A DNA stretch of 64,000 nt from Pantoea sp. AS-PWVM4 (GCF_000468095.1 NZ_ASZC01000002.1:124001-188000), one strand, 5' to 3'. Positions 1 through 10,055 are shown, counted from the first letter of the stretch. Translations and numbers: made by a program. The notes: generated by a model not told the origin, from the letters alone.

Positions 1-394
1 GTTTCACGCTGTCCCACAGAATAAAGGCAAACATGCCTTGCAGGTCATCGAGGAAATCGACGCCTTTTTCCTGATACAGCGCGAGGATCACTTCACAGTC
101 AGAACCGGTCTGGAACTGATAGCGATCGCTCAGTTCAGCACGCAGCGCCTGATGGTTGTAGATTTCACCGTTTACCGCCAGTACGTGGGTGTGATCGGCG
201 TTGTACAGCGGCTGTGCGCCGTTGTTGACGTCAACAATTGACAGGCGCTCATGCGCCAGAATGGCTTTGTCATCGGCATAGACGCCTGACCAGTCCGGGC
301 CGCGATGGCGCATCAGACGGGAACATTCCAGCGCTTTCTTGCGCAATTCAACAGGATCGGTTTTCAGATCCAGCACACCAAAAATCGAACACAT
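1..394 (-). CDS. asnB: Asparagine synthetase B, glutamine-hydrolysing (5' part)
   Basis: Only the first ~131 codons are inside the window; the gene runs off the left edge. The reverse-strand start ATG (394-392) gives MCSIFGVLDLKT, so after Met removal Cys1 is the N-terminal nucleophile of a class II glutamine amidotransferase. RHRGPDWSG and the GEIYNH motif follow, as in AsnB. The enzyme makes asparagine from aspartate with ATP and glutamine. asnB lies downstream of nagD on the same strand as in E. coli, but the tRNA cluster that separates them there is missing. Confidence 0.95.
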   Translation of the reverse strand, partial: MCSIFGVLDLKTDPVELRKKALECSRLMRHRGPDWSGVYADDKAILAHERLSIVDVNNGAQPLYNADHTHVLAVNGEIYNHQALRAELSDRYQFQTGSDCEVILALYQEKGVDFLDDLQGMFAFILWDSVK

Positions 395-546
395 AACTGA
401 CTCCTGATCTCACCCTGTGGGGATGTTATTTCTACGTTTGTCCGGCAGCATCGGCTGCGTGATGTATAAGAAAATGCGCTATTTGGTGGTGGTAATGCAA
501 GCAAATTCACGATTGGTTGATAAAAAGAATGTTGTCATCGCAAATA

Positions 547-600
547 AATTGAATTTTATTCAATTAAATAACCATTTCATTAGATGGTATCTAATGAAAT
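547..600. repeat. Two tandem perfect hairpins upstream of asnB
   Basis: The 395-639 gap is AT-rich and has no convincing gene. It holds AATTGAAT/ATTCAATT (547-554 and 558-565, 3-nt spacer) and ATTTCATTAGAT/ATCTAATGAAAT (574-585 and 589-600, 3-nt spacer). Both stems are perfect. Neither is followed by a strong T-run in the asnB direction, and a good terminator already lies upstream at 640-675. They may be operator sites or a cruciform or RNA structure in the asnB control region; function unknown. Confidence 0.6.
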
Positions 601-639
601 CTCAATTCGGGCTATTTTGTGAACAAGGCAGGGCGCGAT

Positions 640-675
640 AAAAAGAAACCCGGCGAACTTTTTTGGTGCGCCGGG
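640..675 (-). terminator. Rho-independent terminator of nagBACD
   Basis: On the reverse strand, CCCGGCG (675-669) pairs with CGCCGGG (655-649) and is followed by TTTCTTTTT. It lies 25 bases after the nagD stop. Confidence 0.85.
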
Positions 676-700
676 CCATAAGTTTTGTTGATGGAGAGAA

Positions 701-1453
701 TCAGAACAGATCGATATCGGCAACCGAAGGATAAATCCAGTCCGGGCGGAACGGCATGGCATCAATATCGCTGAGTGTTGAAACACCCGACAACACCAGC
801 ACCGTTTCCAGACCGGCCTGGAAACCGGCGAGAATATCGGTGCGCAGATTATCACCCACAATCACTGTTTCTTCGGAGTGCGCCTGCATCTTATTCAGCG
901 CAGCACGCATGATATACGGGCTGGGTTTACCGACATAAAACGGTTTGCGCCCGGAGATCTTCTCAATGCCGGCACACAACGCGCCACAGGCCGGGACGAA
1001 ATTGCGCGCATGAGTATCCGGGTTGGTAGCGATAAAGCGCGCGCCGTTGGCAACAAAGAACGCCGCCTTATGCATCATCTCCCAGTTAAAGGAGCGCGTT
1101 TCGCCGACGATGACGAAATCCGGATTGATATCGGTGATGGTGAATCCCGCCTTGTACAGCTCATGAATCAGCGCGCCTTCGCCAATCACATAGGCTTTTT
1201 TCCCTTCCTGACGGCGCAGAAAATCGGCCGTAGCCATTGCCGAGGTGTAGAACACCGAATCCGGCACTTCAATGCCAGAAGAGGCAAAACGGTTTGCCAA
1301 ATCCTTCGCTGTTTGTGAGGGATAGTTGGTCAGCACCACCAGCGGCATCTTTTTTTCAAGGATGCGTTGCAGGAACTCCTGGGCACCAGGAACGGCGGTG
1401 TTGTCGTGCATCAACACACCGTCGATGTCACAGATTACGCTTTTAATTGTCAT
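701..1453 (-). CDS. nagD: Nucleotide 5'-monophosphatase NagD (HAD family)
   Basis: The 250-residue protein is nearly collinear with E. coli NagD (UmpH), a HAD-superfamily phosphatase active on UMP and other nucleotide monophosphates. Visible motifs are the nucleophile loop DIDGVLMHD (Asp9 and Asp11), LTNYPSQT (motif II), and GDNLRTDILAG (motif IV). The ATG at 1453 (MTIKSVICDIDG) was preferred over an upstream in-frame ATG because it matches the family start. It is the last gene of nagBACD, 39 bases after nagC, and is followed by a terminator. Confidence 0.95.
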   Translation of the reverse strand: MTIKSVICDIDGVLMHDNTAVPGAQEFLQRILEKKMPLVVLTNYPSQTAKDLANRFASSGIEVPDSVFYTSAMATADFLRRQEGKKAYVIGEGALIHELYKAGFTITDINPDFVIVGETRSFNWEMMHKAAFFVANGARFIATNPDTHARNFVPACGALCAGIEKISGRKPFYVGKPSPYIMRAALNKMQAHSEETVIVGDNLRTDILAGFQAGLETVLVLSGVSTLSDIDAMPFRPDWIYPSVADIDLF

Positions 1454-1492
1454 AGATTGCATCCGGTATGGCCTGCCTGGGGCAGGCATCGA

Positions 1493-2713
1493 TTACTCTT
1501 CCAGCAGATGTTGCAGCAGAATGCCATTCAGCATCGCGCGTTTTGCCAACGCAAAAGCGCCGATGGCGGAGCGATGATCCAGTTCTGAGCGTACCACAGG
1601 CAGATTTTTACGAAACGCATTCAGTGCCTGGGTATTAATGCAGCCTTCAATCGCCGGAAACAGCACTTTATCGGCCTCGGTAATTTCACCGGCCAGCACC
1701 ACTTTCTGCGGATTAAACAGGTTAATGGCAATCGCGATGGCTTTTCCGAGATAGCGACCGACATATTCGATCACTTCGCATGCCAGCGCATCGCCCTGAT
1801 TGGCTGCGCGACAGATTTGCGGCATCTGGCAATCGCTGAGAGTCAGCGAGCTGGGATAGCCCTGATTCAACAGATGGCGCACCCGGTTTTCAATCGCCCC
1901 ATTGGCGGCGATGGTTTCCAGACAGCCGAAGTTGCCACAATGGCAGCGCTCGCCCAGCGGATCGACCTGGATATGGCCAATTTCGCCCACGTTGCCATTG
2001 CTGCCAAGAAAAATGTGACCATTGGCGATAATGCCAGCCCCGGTACCGCGATGCAGGCGCACCAGAATGGAGTCTGCACAGTCACGGCTTGCACCGAAGT
2101 AGTGCTCAGCAAGGGCCAGGCTGCGGATATCGTGACCAACGAAACTGGTGACATTGAAGCGTTTTTGCAGGCTGGAAACCAGCGGCCAGTGGCTGACGGC
2201 AATATGCGGCATATAGCGAATCACCCCGTTAATCGGGTCCACCAGGCCAGGCAGAATCACGGCAATGGCAATCAGTTCATGAATTTTTCGCTGATGGGCG
2301 GCCATAAACGCGGTGATGGCGTTGAATAACGCATTTTCCAGCGTTTCCTGGGTACGTTCCGGCAGCGGGTAATCTTCCTGTGCCAGGGATTTGCCACTGA
2401 GATCAAACAGCGTCAGCGTGGCATCGTTGCGTCCGAGACGCACCCCAATGGTGTGAAAATGGCGGGTTTCCGTGATGATGGAGATGGCGCGGCGACCACC
2501 GGTGGAGGCTTGTTGTTCCACCTCTTTGATCAGGCCGCGCTCAATCAACTGGCGGGTAATTTTGGTGACGCTGGCGGGCGCAAGCTGGCTCACTTCGGCT
2601 ATCTGAATGCGCGAAATAGGCCCTTGTTGATCAATCAACCGATAAACGGCTGCGCTATTGAGTTGCTTGACAAGATCGACATTTCCTATTTGAGTCTGGC
2701 CGCCAGTGGTCAT
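1493..2713 (-). CDS. nagC: N-acetylglucosamine regulator NagC (ROK family)
   Basis: At 406 residues it has the same length as E. coli NagC. An N-terminal winged helix-turn-helix (about residues 15-75, SRIQIAEVSQLAPASVTKITRQ) precedes a ROK sugar-binding domain with the zinc motif GHIQVDPLGERCHCGNFGCLE. NagC represses nagE and nagBACD until GlcNAc-6-phosphate binds it. It lies 7 bases after nagA in the operon it controls; two candidate operators flank the nagB-nagE CRP site. Confidence 0.96.
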   Translation of the reverse strand: MTTGGQTQIGNVDLVKQLNSAAVYRLIDQQGPISRIQIAEVSQLAPASVTKITRQLIERGLIKEVEQQASTGGRRAISIITETRHFHTIGVRLGRNDATLTLFDLSGKSLAQEDYPLPERTQETLENALFNAITAFMAAHQRKIHELIAIAVILPGLVDPINGVIRYMPHIAVSHWPLVSSLQKRFNVTSFVGHDIRSLALAEHYFGASRDCADSILVRLHRGTGAGIIANGHIFLGSNGNVGEIGHIQVDPLGERCHCGNFGCLETIAANGAIENRVRHLLNQGYPSSLTLSDCQMPQICRAANQGDALACEVIEYVGRYLGKAIAIAINLFNPQKVVLAGEITEADKVLFPAIEGCINTQALNAFRKNLPVVRSELDHRSAIGAFALAKRAMLNGILLQHLLEE

Positions 2714-2720
2714 TCAGTGC

Positions 2721-3869
2721 TTACTCGCTGAGGACGTTCTCTCCGTTGACGAACGTCTTAATGATTTGAAAATCGCGGGTAAAGACAGTCAGGTTGGCGA
2801 CTTTTCCAGCTTCGACCGTACCCAACTGTTTTTCCACTCCCATCGCCTTTGCCGGATAGAGCGTAGCCATGCGCAGCGCCTCATCCAGCGCAATGCCGCA
2901 ATGTTCTACACAGTTCTGAACCGTTTCAATCATGGTGATAGCAGAACCACTTAAGGTTCCGTTCTCATCCACGCAAAGGCCATCGCGATAGTATATTGTT
3001 TTACCTGCAAAAATAAATTTATCAATCGAGGCGCCTGCCGGGGCTGTGGCATCAGTGACCAGCACCAACTTGTCGCCCTTGATACGCTTCGCATTGCGCA
3101 CATTAGCGTAGTGGACATGTAAACCGTCTGCAATGATGCCGCAGTATACATCAGGCGAATCAAACAGCGCGCCAATCAAACCGGGTTCACGTCCGGCAAA
3201 GGTCGGCATCGCATTGTAGAGGTGGGTGGCAAAACTTACGCCTGCGGCGAAACCGCTTTTGGCTTCTTCATAAGTGGCGTTCGAGTGGCCTGCTGAAACA
3301 ATAATGCCCGCATCGCTTAATTTGCGGATCACCGCACTACCGGCATTCTCCGGGGCGAGTGTCACTTTGGTGATGACATCGGCGTTAGCGCAAAGAAAAT
3401 CCACCAGTTGTGCATCCGGCAGACGAATCAGTTCCGGGTTGTGGGTGCCTTTTTTGACTTTATTCAGCCACGGACCTTCGAGGTGTAAACCCAACGCCTG
3501 GTTTTGATGTTTAGCCAGATATGCGCGCATGGTTTCGATTGCGCGTTTCATTAACGCATCGGTGCTGGTGATAAGCGTTGGCAGGTAGCTGGTGCAGCCT
3601 GATTTCTCATTGGCGCGCTGCATAATTTCCAGCGTTTCCACGGTCAGTGCATCGATATCATCGTTAAACTGCACGCCGCCGCAGCCATTAAGTTGTAAAT
3701 CGATAAAACCGGGAGCGATAAACGCACCCGCAACATCCTGTTGCGGCAGGGTGGCGTCGAGCGCATCGCGTGGGCAGACGCGCTCAATCAGGCCATCGGC
3801 AATCACTACCGCATGATTGTCCAGAATTTCATGACCGGTAAAAATCCGGCCGTTTACTAATGCGTACAT
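2721..3869 (-). CDS. nagA: N-acetylglucosamine-6-phosphate deacetylase
   Basis: The 382-residue amidohydrolase converts GlcNAc-6-P to glucosamine-6-P and acetate in the cytoplasm. Recognisable motifs are [10 protein letters not shown], the metal-site [29 protein letters not shown], and the catalytic-aspartate loop VTDATAPAG. It is the second gene of nagBACD, 61 bases after nagB; its product is the substrate of NagB, and its substrate is the NagC inducer. Confidence 0.96.
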   Translation of the reverse strand: MYALVNGRIFTGHEILDNHAVVIADGLIERVCPRDALDATLPQQDVAGAFIAPGFIDLQLNGCGGVQFNDDIDALTVETLEIMQRANEKSGCTSYLPTLITSTDALMKRAIETMRAYLAKHQNQALGLHLEGPWLNKVKKGTHNPELIRLPDAQLVDFLCANADVITKVTLAPENAGSAVIRKLSDAGIIVSAGHSNATYEEAKSGFAAGVSFATHLYNAMPTFAGREPGLIGALFDSPDVYCGIIADGLHVHYANVRNAKRIKGDKLVLVTDATAPAGASIDKFIFAGKTIYYRDGLCVDENGTLSGSAITMIETVQNCVEHCGIALDEALRMATLYPAKAMGVEKQLGTVEAGKVANLTVFTRDFQIIKTFVNGENVLSE

Positions 3870-3930
3870 CGTTTCTTTCTCCCGGCTAAGCCCACCGCCA
3901 TGCTGGCAGCAGGATTTTTACAACGTGGTC

Positions 3931-4731
3931 TTACACACCTTTCATATTTTCCGCTTCCATTTCGCGGAAATATTTCACGGTTTTCACTTTCAGTTCCATG
4001 GTGGCGGGTTCATCACACACCACCACGCCTTTGGCGTGCAGCTGCAAGCAGCTGATGGTCCACATATGGTTAACATTACCTTCTACCGCCGCCTGCAACG
4101 CCTGAGCTTTGACATGACCGGTAACCAGAATCATCACCTCTTCGGCATCCAGCAACGTACCTACACCCACGGTCAGGGCATATTTTGGCACCTGATCCAC
4201 ATCACCGTTAAAGAAACGGGAATTGGCGAGGCGAGTCTCGTGTGTCAACGTTTTGATACGGGTACGGGATGCAAGCGAGGAGGCTGGTTCGTTAAAGGCG
4301 ATGTGACCATCATTGCCCACGCCACCCATAAACAGATGGATTTTGCCCAGAGCGCGGATCTTCTCTTCGTACTGACGACATTCTGCGTCAATATCCTCCG
4401 CATTGCCATTCAGAAGATTGATGTTTTCTGGTTGGATATCAACGTGATCGAAAAAATTACGATACATAAAGCTGTGGTAACTTTCCGGATGCTCTTTTGG
4501 CAGGCCAACGTATTCATCCATGTTAAACGTGACCACATGTTTGAAACTAACCTGGCCCGCTTTATGCATCTCAATCAGGTGCTTGTACGCTTCCAGTGGT
4601 GTGCCACCGGTGGGCAGACCTAGCACGAAGGGACGATCTGGGCCAGGATTAAACGCATTAATGCGGTTAACAATATGGCGCGCGGCCCATTTACCCACCT
4701 GGGTAGGTGTGGCTAAAGGGATCAGTCTCAT
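3931..4731 (-). CDS. nagB: Glucosamine-6-phosphate deaminase
   Basis: The 266-residue enzyme (family length) turns glucosamine-6-P into fructose-6-P and ammonia. Active-site segments are [15 protein letters not shown], the general-base NMDEYVG, and [14 protein letters not shown] with catalytic His and Glu. First gene of nagBACD, transcribed from the 4732-5067 intergenic region divergently from nagE. It links amino-sugar catabolism to glycolysis. Confidence 0.97.
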   Translation of the reverse strand: MRLIPLATPTQVGKWAARHIVNRINAFNPGPDRPFVLGLPTGGTPLEAYKHLIEMHKAGQVSFKHVVTFNMDEYVGLPKEHPESYHSFMYRNFFDHVDIQPENINLLNGNAEDIDAECRQYEEKIRALGKIHLFMGGVGNDGHIAFNEPASSLASRTRIKTLTHETRLANSRFFNGDVDQVPKYALTVGVGTLLDAEEVMILVTGHVKAQALQAAVEGNVNHMWTISCLQLHAKGVVVCDEPATMELKVKTVKYFREMEAENMKGV

Positions 4732-4839
4732 GTCTTCACCTCAGTTAAAGATTGAAAAGTGGGGTCGCCGTTTTCTCTACAGACCGTTCTTAAGCGTAAT
4801 CCGTTTAAGCTCAACCATACGGGGAAAAGTGCGTCCTGA

Positions 4840-4859
4840 TATTTTTCATCATAAAATAA
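4840..4859. promoter_or_regulatory. Probable NagC operator, nagB-proximal
   Basis: TATTTTTCATCATAAAATAA has the TTATTTT...AAAATAA symmetry of NagC/Mlc boxes. Its centre is about 93 bp (nine helical turns) from the centre of the second box, which suits NagC looping as known for the E. coli nagB-nagE region. Assignment by eye. Confidence 0.7.
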
Positions 4860-4904
4860 GTTTGGGGTGATGGCTAGCAGTTAGGGGGTGTAAACGTCAT
4901 TTTT

Positions 4905-4920
4905 GGTGATAAAAGTCACA
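4905..4920. promoter_or_regulatory. CRP site between nagB and nagE
   Basis: GGTGA-TAAAAG-TCACA matches the CRP consensus TGTGA-N6-TCACA at 9 of 10 key positions. It lies between the two NagC boxes, as in the divergent E. coli nag promoters, and implies catabolite activation of both transcripts. Confidence 0.75.
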
Positions 4921-4932
4921 GTTGTTGTGGTT

Positions 4933-4953
4933 TTAATTTGCGAGGCGAATTAA
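4933..4953. promoter_or_regulatory. Probable NagC operator, nagE-proximal
   Basis: A 21-bp imperfect palindrome, TTAATT at the left and ATTAA at the right around a TGCGAGGCGA centre, fits the NagC consensus (central GC-rich core, TTATTT arms). It lies upstream of nagE and is the more symmetrical of the two boxes. Confidence 0.72.
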
Positions 4954-5067
4954 TTTATCTCTACACTTCGCCTCGTGGTGAAAAGTGTCATCTAAGCTAC
5001 CGGGTGCCGGGATAATAAAATCAACCCGCGCTACGGCAATACGCCAGTCTCAAAGGGGGAGAATAAG

Positions 5068-7101
5068 GTGAGTATTTTAGGATATCTGCAAAAGGTCGGC
5101 CGAGCGCTTATGGTGCCGGTGGCGACCCTGCCGGCAGCGGCAATTTTAATGGGGGTGGGGTACTGGATCGATCCTGACAGCTGGGGGGCGGGTAACGCTC
5201 TGGCTGCGTTGCTGATCAAATCCGGTGCCGCGATCATCGAGCATATGTCGGTGCTGTTTGCCATCGGTGTTGCCTATGGCATGTCAAAAGATAAAGACGG
5301 TGCTGCGGCGCTGACTGGCTTCGTTGGTTTCCTCGTGGTCACTACCCTGTGTTCACCGGCCGCCGTGTCGATGATTCAGAAAATCCCGTTGGATCAAGTG
5401 CCTGCCGCGTTCGGCAAAATCGAGAACCAGTTTGTCGGTATCCTGGTGGGGATTATCTCGGCGGAAGTCTATAACCGCTTCAGCCACGTTGAGCTGCCAA
5501 AAGCGCTGTCATTCTTCAGTGGCCGCCGTCTGGTTCCCATCCTGGTCTCCTTCCTGATGATCCTCGTCGCGTTCATTCTGATGTATATCTGGCCGGTGGT
5601 GTTTAATGGTCTGGTCAGCTTTGGCGAGAGCATTCAGAAACTGGGTTCTGTTGGCGCAGGTATCTATGCCTTCTTCAACCGTCTGCTGATTCCGGTGGGT
5701 CTGCATCACGCATTGAACTCCGTGTTCTGGTTTGATGTGGCTGGCATCAACGATATTCCGAAATTCCTCGGTGGTGCACAGTCCATCGCTAATGGCAGCG
5801 GCATTCCGGGGATCACCGGTCGCTATCAGGCGGGCTTCTTCCCGATCATGATGTTCGGTCTGCCGGGTGCGGCGCTGGCGATTTACCACTGCGCGCGTCC
5901 GGAAAACCGTGCCAAAGTGGGCGGTATCATGTTGGCTGCTGCCTTTGCTGCCTTCTTTACCGGCATCACCGAACCACTGGAATTCTCCTTTATGTTCGTG
6001 GCACCGGTGCTGTATGTCATCCATGCGCTGCTGACCGGGCTTTCGGTATTTATCGCGGCGAGCATGCACTGGATTGCGGGCTTTGGTTTCAGCGCCGGCC
6101 TGGTGGATATGGCGCTGTCAACGCGCAACCCGCTGGCGGTCCATTGGTGGATGCTGATCCCACAAGGTCTGGTGTTCTTCGCTATCTACTATGTGGTGTT
6201 CCGGTTCACTATCCAGAAATTCAACCTGATGACACCGGGCCGTGAACTGGCTGCTGATGATGAAACTGACGGCTATGACGTCAATGTTGACCACAGCGGC
6301 AGTGGCGAAAGCCAGACCGAATCGCTGGCGCGTCGCTACATTGGTGCCGTGGGTGGTTCAGAAAACCTGACCAACATCGATGCCTGTATCACCCGTCTGC
6401 GTCTGAACGTGAAAGATGCCGCTCAGGTGAACGACAGCGTGGCGAAACGTTTGGGTGCATCCGGTATTATCCGTCTCAACAAACAAAGCGTGCAGATTAT
6501 CGTCGGTACCCAGGCGGAAAGCATCGCTAGCGCAATGAAAACTGTGCTGACTAAAGGTCCGGTCGCCGCTGCGGCTGCCGCACCCTCTGCTCCGCAGGCC
6601 GCCGCACCACAGCCGCAGGCCGTGCTGAACAGCGACAAAGGCGTGATCGCCACGCTGGTGGCTCCGGTGAGCGGTGAAGTGGTTGCCCTGGACGCGGTGC
6701 CGGATGAGGCCTTCGCCAGCAAGGCGGTGGGTGATGGTCTGGCAATTAAGCCTACAGGTAAAACCGTGGTGGCACCGATTGCCGGTACCATCGTGAAAAT
6801 CTTCAATACCAACCATGCTTTCTGTCTGGAGAGCGAGAACGGTGTTGAGATCGTGGTGCATATGGGTCTGGATACCGTCGCGCTGGAAGGCAAAGGCTTC
6901 TCGCGTCTGGTGGAAGAGGGCGCAACGGTGGTGGCGGGCCAGCCAGTGCTGGAAATGGATCTGGATTTCCTCAACGCCCATGCCCGTTCGATGATCAGCC
7001 CGGTGGTGGTCAGCAACAGCGATGATTTCGCTGGCCTCAATCTGCTGGCAAGTGGGTCAGTGGTCGCTGGTGAAACCCGTTTGTACGAGGTTAAAGGCTA
7101 A
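5068..7101 (+). CDS. nagE: GlcNAc-specific PTS transporter, EIICBA
   Basis: A 677-residue inner-membrane PTS permease that imports and phosphorylates N-acetylglucosamine. Domains in order: EIIC (about 1-375, multiple membrane segments, including the GITEPLEFSFMF motif), EIIB (about 405-485, phosphocysteine Cys440 in DACITRLRL), an Ala/Pro-rich linker (about 490-515), and EIIA (about 520-670, phosphohistidine His598 in VVHMGLDTV). The start is GTG at 5068 with GGGGGA upstream. It is slightly longer than the E. coli protein, mainly in the linker. Confidence 0.96.
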   Translation: MSILGYLQKVGRALMVPVATLPAAAILMGVGYWIDPDSWGAGNALAALLIKSGAAIIEHMSVLFAIGVAYGMSKDKDGAAALTGFVGFLVVTTLCSPAAVSMIQKIPLDQVPAAFGKIENQFVGILVGIISAEVYNRFSHVELPKALSFFSGRRLVPILVSFLMILVAFILMYIWPVVFNGLVSFGESIQKLGSVGAGIYAFFNRLLIPVGLHHALNSVFWFDVAGINDIPKFLGGAQSIANGSGIPGITGRYQAGFFPIMMFGLPGAALAIYHCARPENRAKVGGIMLAAAFAAFFTGITEPLEFSFMFVAPVLYVIHALLTGLSVFIAASMHWIAGFGFSAGLVDMALSTRNPLAVHWWMLIPQGLVFFAIYYVVFRFTIQKFNLMTPGRELAADDETDGYDVNVDHSGSGESQTESLARRYIGAVGGSENLTNIDACITRLRLNVKDAAQVNDSVAKRLGASGIIRLNKQSVQIIVGTQAESIASAMKTVLTKGPVAAAAAAPSAPQAAAPQPQAVLNSDKGVIATLVAPVSGEVVALDAVPDEAFASKAVGDGLAIKPTGKTVVAPIAGTIVKIFNTNHAFCLESENGVEIVVHMGLDTVALEGKGFSRLVEEGATVVAGQPVLEMDLDFLNAHARSMISPVVVSNSDDFAGLNLLASGSVVAGETRLYEVKG

Positions 7102-7119
7102 ACCCTTGTGATAAACCCC

Positions 7120-7148
7120 AAAGGCAGGAAGCGATTCCTGCCTTTTTT
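7120..7148 (+). terminator. nagE terminator
   Basis: AAAGGCAGGAA pairs with TTCCTGCC across a GCGA loop, followed by six T. Confidence 0.9.
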
Positions 7149-7252
7149 GTTTTAAAACGACCAACAAACGGTTGTTTCCCTTCTGCGCTTTGTGGATCAT
7201 ACTCCGTTACTTTCCAGGACAAATCACCCGTATTGTATTTGAGGATTTTGAG

Positions 7253-8920
7253 ATGAGTGAGGCTGAAGCCCGCCCAACGAACTTTATTCGTCAGATTATC
7301 GACGAAGATTTGGCGAGCGGTAAGCACAACAGCGTGCATACCCGTTTCCCGCCTGAGCCCAATGGTTACCTGCATATTGGCCATGCGAAATCGATCTGTC
7401 TGAATTTTGGTATCGCACAAGATTACCAGGGACAGTGCAATCTGCGCTTCGACGACACCAACCCGGTGAAAGAAGATATGGAGTTCGTCGAGTCCATCAA
7501 GCGCGACGTGCAATGGCTGGGCTTTGAATGGAGCGGAGACGTTTGTTACTCCTCGAACTATTTCGACCAGCTGTACAACTATGCGGTCGAACTGATCAAC
7601 AAAGGCCTGGCCTATGTGGATGAGCTTTCGCCGGAAGAGATTCGCGAATACCGTGGCACCCTGACTGCCCCGGGTAAAAACAGCCCGTTCCGCGATCGCA
7701 CGCCGGAAGAGAACCTGGCGCTGTTTGAAAAAATGCGCGCCGGTGGCTTCGAAGAGGGCAAGGCTTGCCTGCGTGCCAAAATCGATATGGCATCCAACTT
7801 TATCGTGATGCGCGATCCGGTGCTGTATCGCATCAAATTTGCTGAGCATCACCAGACTGGTAACAAATGGTGCATCTACCCGATGTACGATTTTACCCAC
7901 TGCATCTCCGACGCACTGGAAGGCATTACACATTCGCTGTGTACGCTGGAGTTCCAGGATAACCGTCGCCTGTACGATTGGGTGCTGGACAACATCAGCA
8001 TTCCGGTTCACCCGCGTCAGTATGAATTCTCACGTCTGAATCTGGAATACGCGGTGATGTCGAAGCGTAAACTGACTCAGCTGGTGAGTGAAAAGGTGGT
8101 AGAAGGCTGGGATGACCCGCGTATGCTGACCGTGTCCGGTTTGCGCCGTCGTGGTTACAGCGCAGCCTCGATTCGTGAATTCTGCCTGCGTATTGGTGTG
8201 ACGAAACAGGACAACATCGTTGAGATGGCCTCGCTGGAGTCATGTATCCGTGACGATCTCAACGAGAATGCGCCGCGTGCTATGGCGGTGCTGGATCCGC
8301 TGAAAGTGGTGATTGAGAACCTGCCTGCGGGTCATGAAGAGATCATCACCATGCCGAACCATCCGAACAAACCGGAAATGGGCACGCGTGAGGTTCCGTT
8401 CAGTCGTGAGGTGTGGATCGATCGCGCTGATTTCCGTGAGGAAGCCAACAAGCAGTACAAACGTCTGGTGCTGGGTAAAGAGGTCCGTCTGCGTAATGCT
8501 TATGTGATCCGTGCCGAGCGCGTAGCGAAAGATGATGAAGGCAATATCACCTGCATCTATTGTACCTGTGACGTCGATACCCTGAGCAAAGATCCGGCTG
8601 ATGGCCGTAAAGTGAAAGGCGTGATCCACTGGGTTTCGGCGATCCATGCGCTGCCTGCGGAATTCCGTCTGTACGACCGTCTGTTCAGTGTACCGAACCC
8701 AGGTGCGGCAGAGGATTTCCTCACCACCATCAACCCGAACTCGCTGGAAATCAAACAAGGTTTTGTTGAGCCGGGTCTGCGTGATGCAGTAGCGCTTGCG
8801 CCGTATCAATTTGAACGTGAAGGTTATTTTTGCGCGGATAGTGTTTATTCGCAGCCTTCTAAGCTGGTATTCAACCGTACTGTCGGTTTGCGTGATACCT
8901 GGGCGAAAATCGGCGATTAA
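7253..8920 (+). CDS. glnS: Glutaminyl-tRNA synthetase
   Basis: A 555-residue class I aminoacyl-tRNA synthetase that charges tRNA-Gln. It shows the HIGH signature in [13 protein letters not shown] (about residues 34-45), the KMSKS-type VMSKRK, and a C-terminal anticodon-binding beta-barrel ending in [14 protein letters not shown]. The start [11 protein letters not shown] matches the conserved N-terminus, so an in-frame ATG further upstream was rejected. Monocistronic between two terminators. Confidence 0.97.
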   Translation: MSEAEARPTNFIRQIIDEDLASGKHNSVHTRFPPEPNGYLHIGHAKSICLNFGIAQDYQGQCNLRFDDTNPVKEDMEFVESIKRDVQWLGFEWSGDVCYSSNYFDQLYNYAVELINKGLAYVDELSPEEIREYRGTLTAPGKNSPFRDRTPEENLALFEKMRAGGFEEGKACLRAKIDMASNFIVMRDPVLYRIKFAEHHQTGNKWCIYPMYDFTHCISDALEGITHSLCTLEFQDNRRLYDWVLDNISIPVHPRQYEFSRLNLEYAVMSKRKLTQLVSEKVVEGWDDPRMLTVSGLRRRGYSAASIREFCLRIGVTKQDNIVEMASLESCIRDDLNENAPRAMAVLDPLKVVIENLPAGHEEIITMPNHPNKPEMGTREVPFSREVWIDRADFREEANKQYKRLVLGKEVRLRNAYVIRAERVAKDDEGNITCIYCTCDVDTLSKDPADGRKVKGVIHWVSAIHALPAEFRLYDRLFSVPNPGAAEDFLTTINPNSLEIKQGFVEPGLRDAVALAPYQFEREGYFCADSVYSQPSKLVFNRTVGLRDTWAKIGD

Positions 8921-8950
8921 TCCTTTTTGTCGTTTTCCCCATATCCTGAT

Positions 8951-8978
8951 AAAAGGGCGAGAAATCGCCCTTTTTTAT
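8951..8978 (+). terminator. glnS terminator
   Basis: AAAAGGGCGA-GAAA-TCGCCC followed by six T; a GAAA tetraloop hairpin 30 bases after the stop. Confidence 0.92.
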
Positions 8979-9155
8979 TGGCTGTAATTTGAGTTTAGCC
9001 ATCTTTTATTCTGTGGCTTGCGAAACGTGCTTGTTACCGGGATTTGCAACTAATCTGACTTTAACAGAATTAATCCATTTACGAGTGTTAAAAACTTTTT
9101 TTCAGGTAGGCTATGCGCTCTCAGACGTTGCTCCGCGGGTTATAAAGGAAAAAAA

Positions 9156-9551
9156 ATGACAAGTCTCGCTCAGGAAGCCAAACACAGCGTAGTGGTATTA
9201 CATCAACTTATCGAACGTATTTTTAATCAGTCGGATAGCACCGACGACAGCATTGAATTGTTCCTTTCGCACTTTCACCCGGATTTCAAAATGGTGACAC
9301 CGCAGGGCAAGCAACTGGATTTCAATGCGACGGAAGTGCTGTTCCGTCAACTGCGTGGTCAGCGTGAAGGGATGCGTATCGCCACCAGCGAACATGCCAT
9401 CATCTCGCAACAAAGCAAGGAAGTGACGATTCAGTATCGTGAATTGCAAATGATGAACGGCACCAACCAGAGCCGCATCTCACTGGCGGTGCTGGATTGC
9501 AGTACCTCAATTCCGCGCTGGCGTTATTTACAGGAAACGCTGGTGCAGTGA
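9156..9551 (+). CDS. DUF4440/SnoaL-like protein of unknown function
   Basis: A 131-residue soluble protein with no signal peptide or membrane segment. The pattern of an N-terminal helix followed by FLSHFHPDFKMVTPQG and alternating strands (EVTIQYRELQMMNG, RISLAVLD, PRWRYLQETLV) resembles the NTF2-like cone fold of DUF4440. Family assignment is by eye. It lies between glnS and fur, where E. coli has chiPQ. The start ATG has an AAAGGA ribosome site, and a shared terminator separates it from fur. No catalytic role can be inferred. Confidence 0.7.
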   Translation: MTSLAQEAKHSVVVLHQLIERIFNQSDSTDDSIELFLSHFHPDFKMVTPQGKQLDFNATEVLFRQLRGQREGMRIATSEHAIISQQSKEVTIQYRELQMMNGTNQSRISLAVLDCSTSIPRWRYLQETLVQ

Positions 9552-9560
9552 TGCAGCCAT

Positions 9561-9591
9561 AAAAAAACCGGTGCCAGGCACCGGTTTTTTT
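9561..9591. terminator. Bidirectional terminator between the DUF4440 gene and fur
   Basis: AAAAAAACCGGTGCC and GGCACCGGTTTTTTT form a strong hairpin with A- and T-runs on both sides, serving two convergent genes. Confidence 0.93.
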
Positions 9592-9608
9592 ATACTGCAT
9601 AGCACATT

Positions 9609-10055
9609 TTATTGCTTGTCGTGGAGCGTCTCGTCTTCGCGGCAGTCTCCCAACGCACAGTGGCCGTACAAGTACAGACTGTGGTTAGTCAGCTTGATAC
9701 CGTGACGTGTGGCGATTTCGCGCTGACGCGTTTCAATGGATTCATCGCTGAATTCGATCACTTTGCCACAATCCAGGCAGATCAGGTGGTCATGGTGATG
9801 CTGTTGCGTCAGTTCAAAGACGGATTTACCACCCTCGAAGTTATGGCGGGTCACGATTCCCGCGTCATCAAACTGGTTAAGAACGCGATAAACCGTTGCC
9901 AGACCAATCTCTTCGCCCATGTCGATCAGGCGTTTGTACAAATCTTCCGCGCTGACGTGATGGCATTCGGGTTCCTGAAGCACTTCCAGAATTTTCAGTC
10001 TGGGGAGCGTGACTTTCAGGCCAGCCTTCTTCAATGCGGAGTTGTTGTCAGTCAT
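9609..10055 (-). CDS. fur: Ferric uptake regulator Fur
   Basis: The 148-residue Fe2+-dependent repressor has an N-terminal winged helix (LKVTLPRLKILEVL, GLATVYRVLNQF) and a C-terminal dimerisation/metal domain. Visible features are the HHHDH segment, the Cys-x2-Cys pair in LICLDCGK, and the second Cys pair in HCALGDC. It is downstream of fldA on the same strand, with a possible leader ORF just upstream, as at the E. coli uof-fur locus. Confidence 0.97.
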   Translation of the reverse strand: MTDNNSALKKAGLKVTLPRLKILEVLQEPECHHVSAEDLYKRLIDMGEEIGLATVYRVLNQFDDAGIVTRHNFEGGKSVFELTQQHHHDHLICLDCGKVIEFSDESIETRQREIATRHGIKLTNHSLYLYGHCALGDCREDETLHDKQ

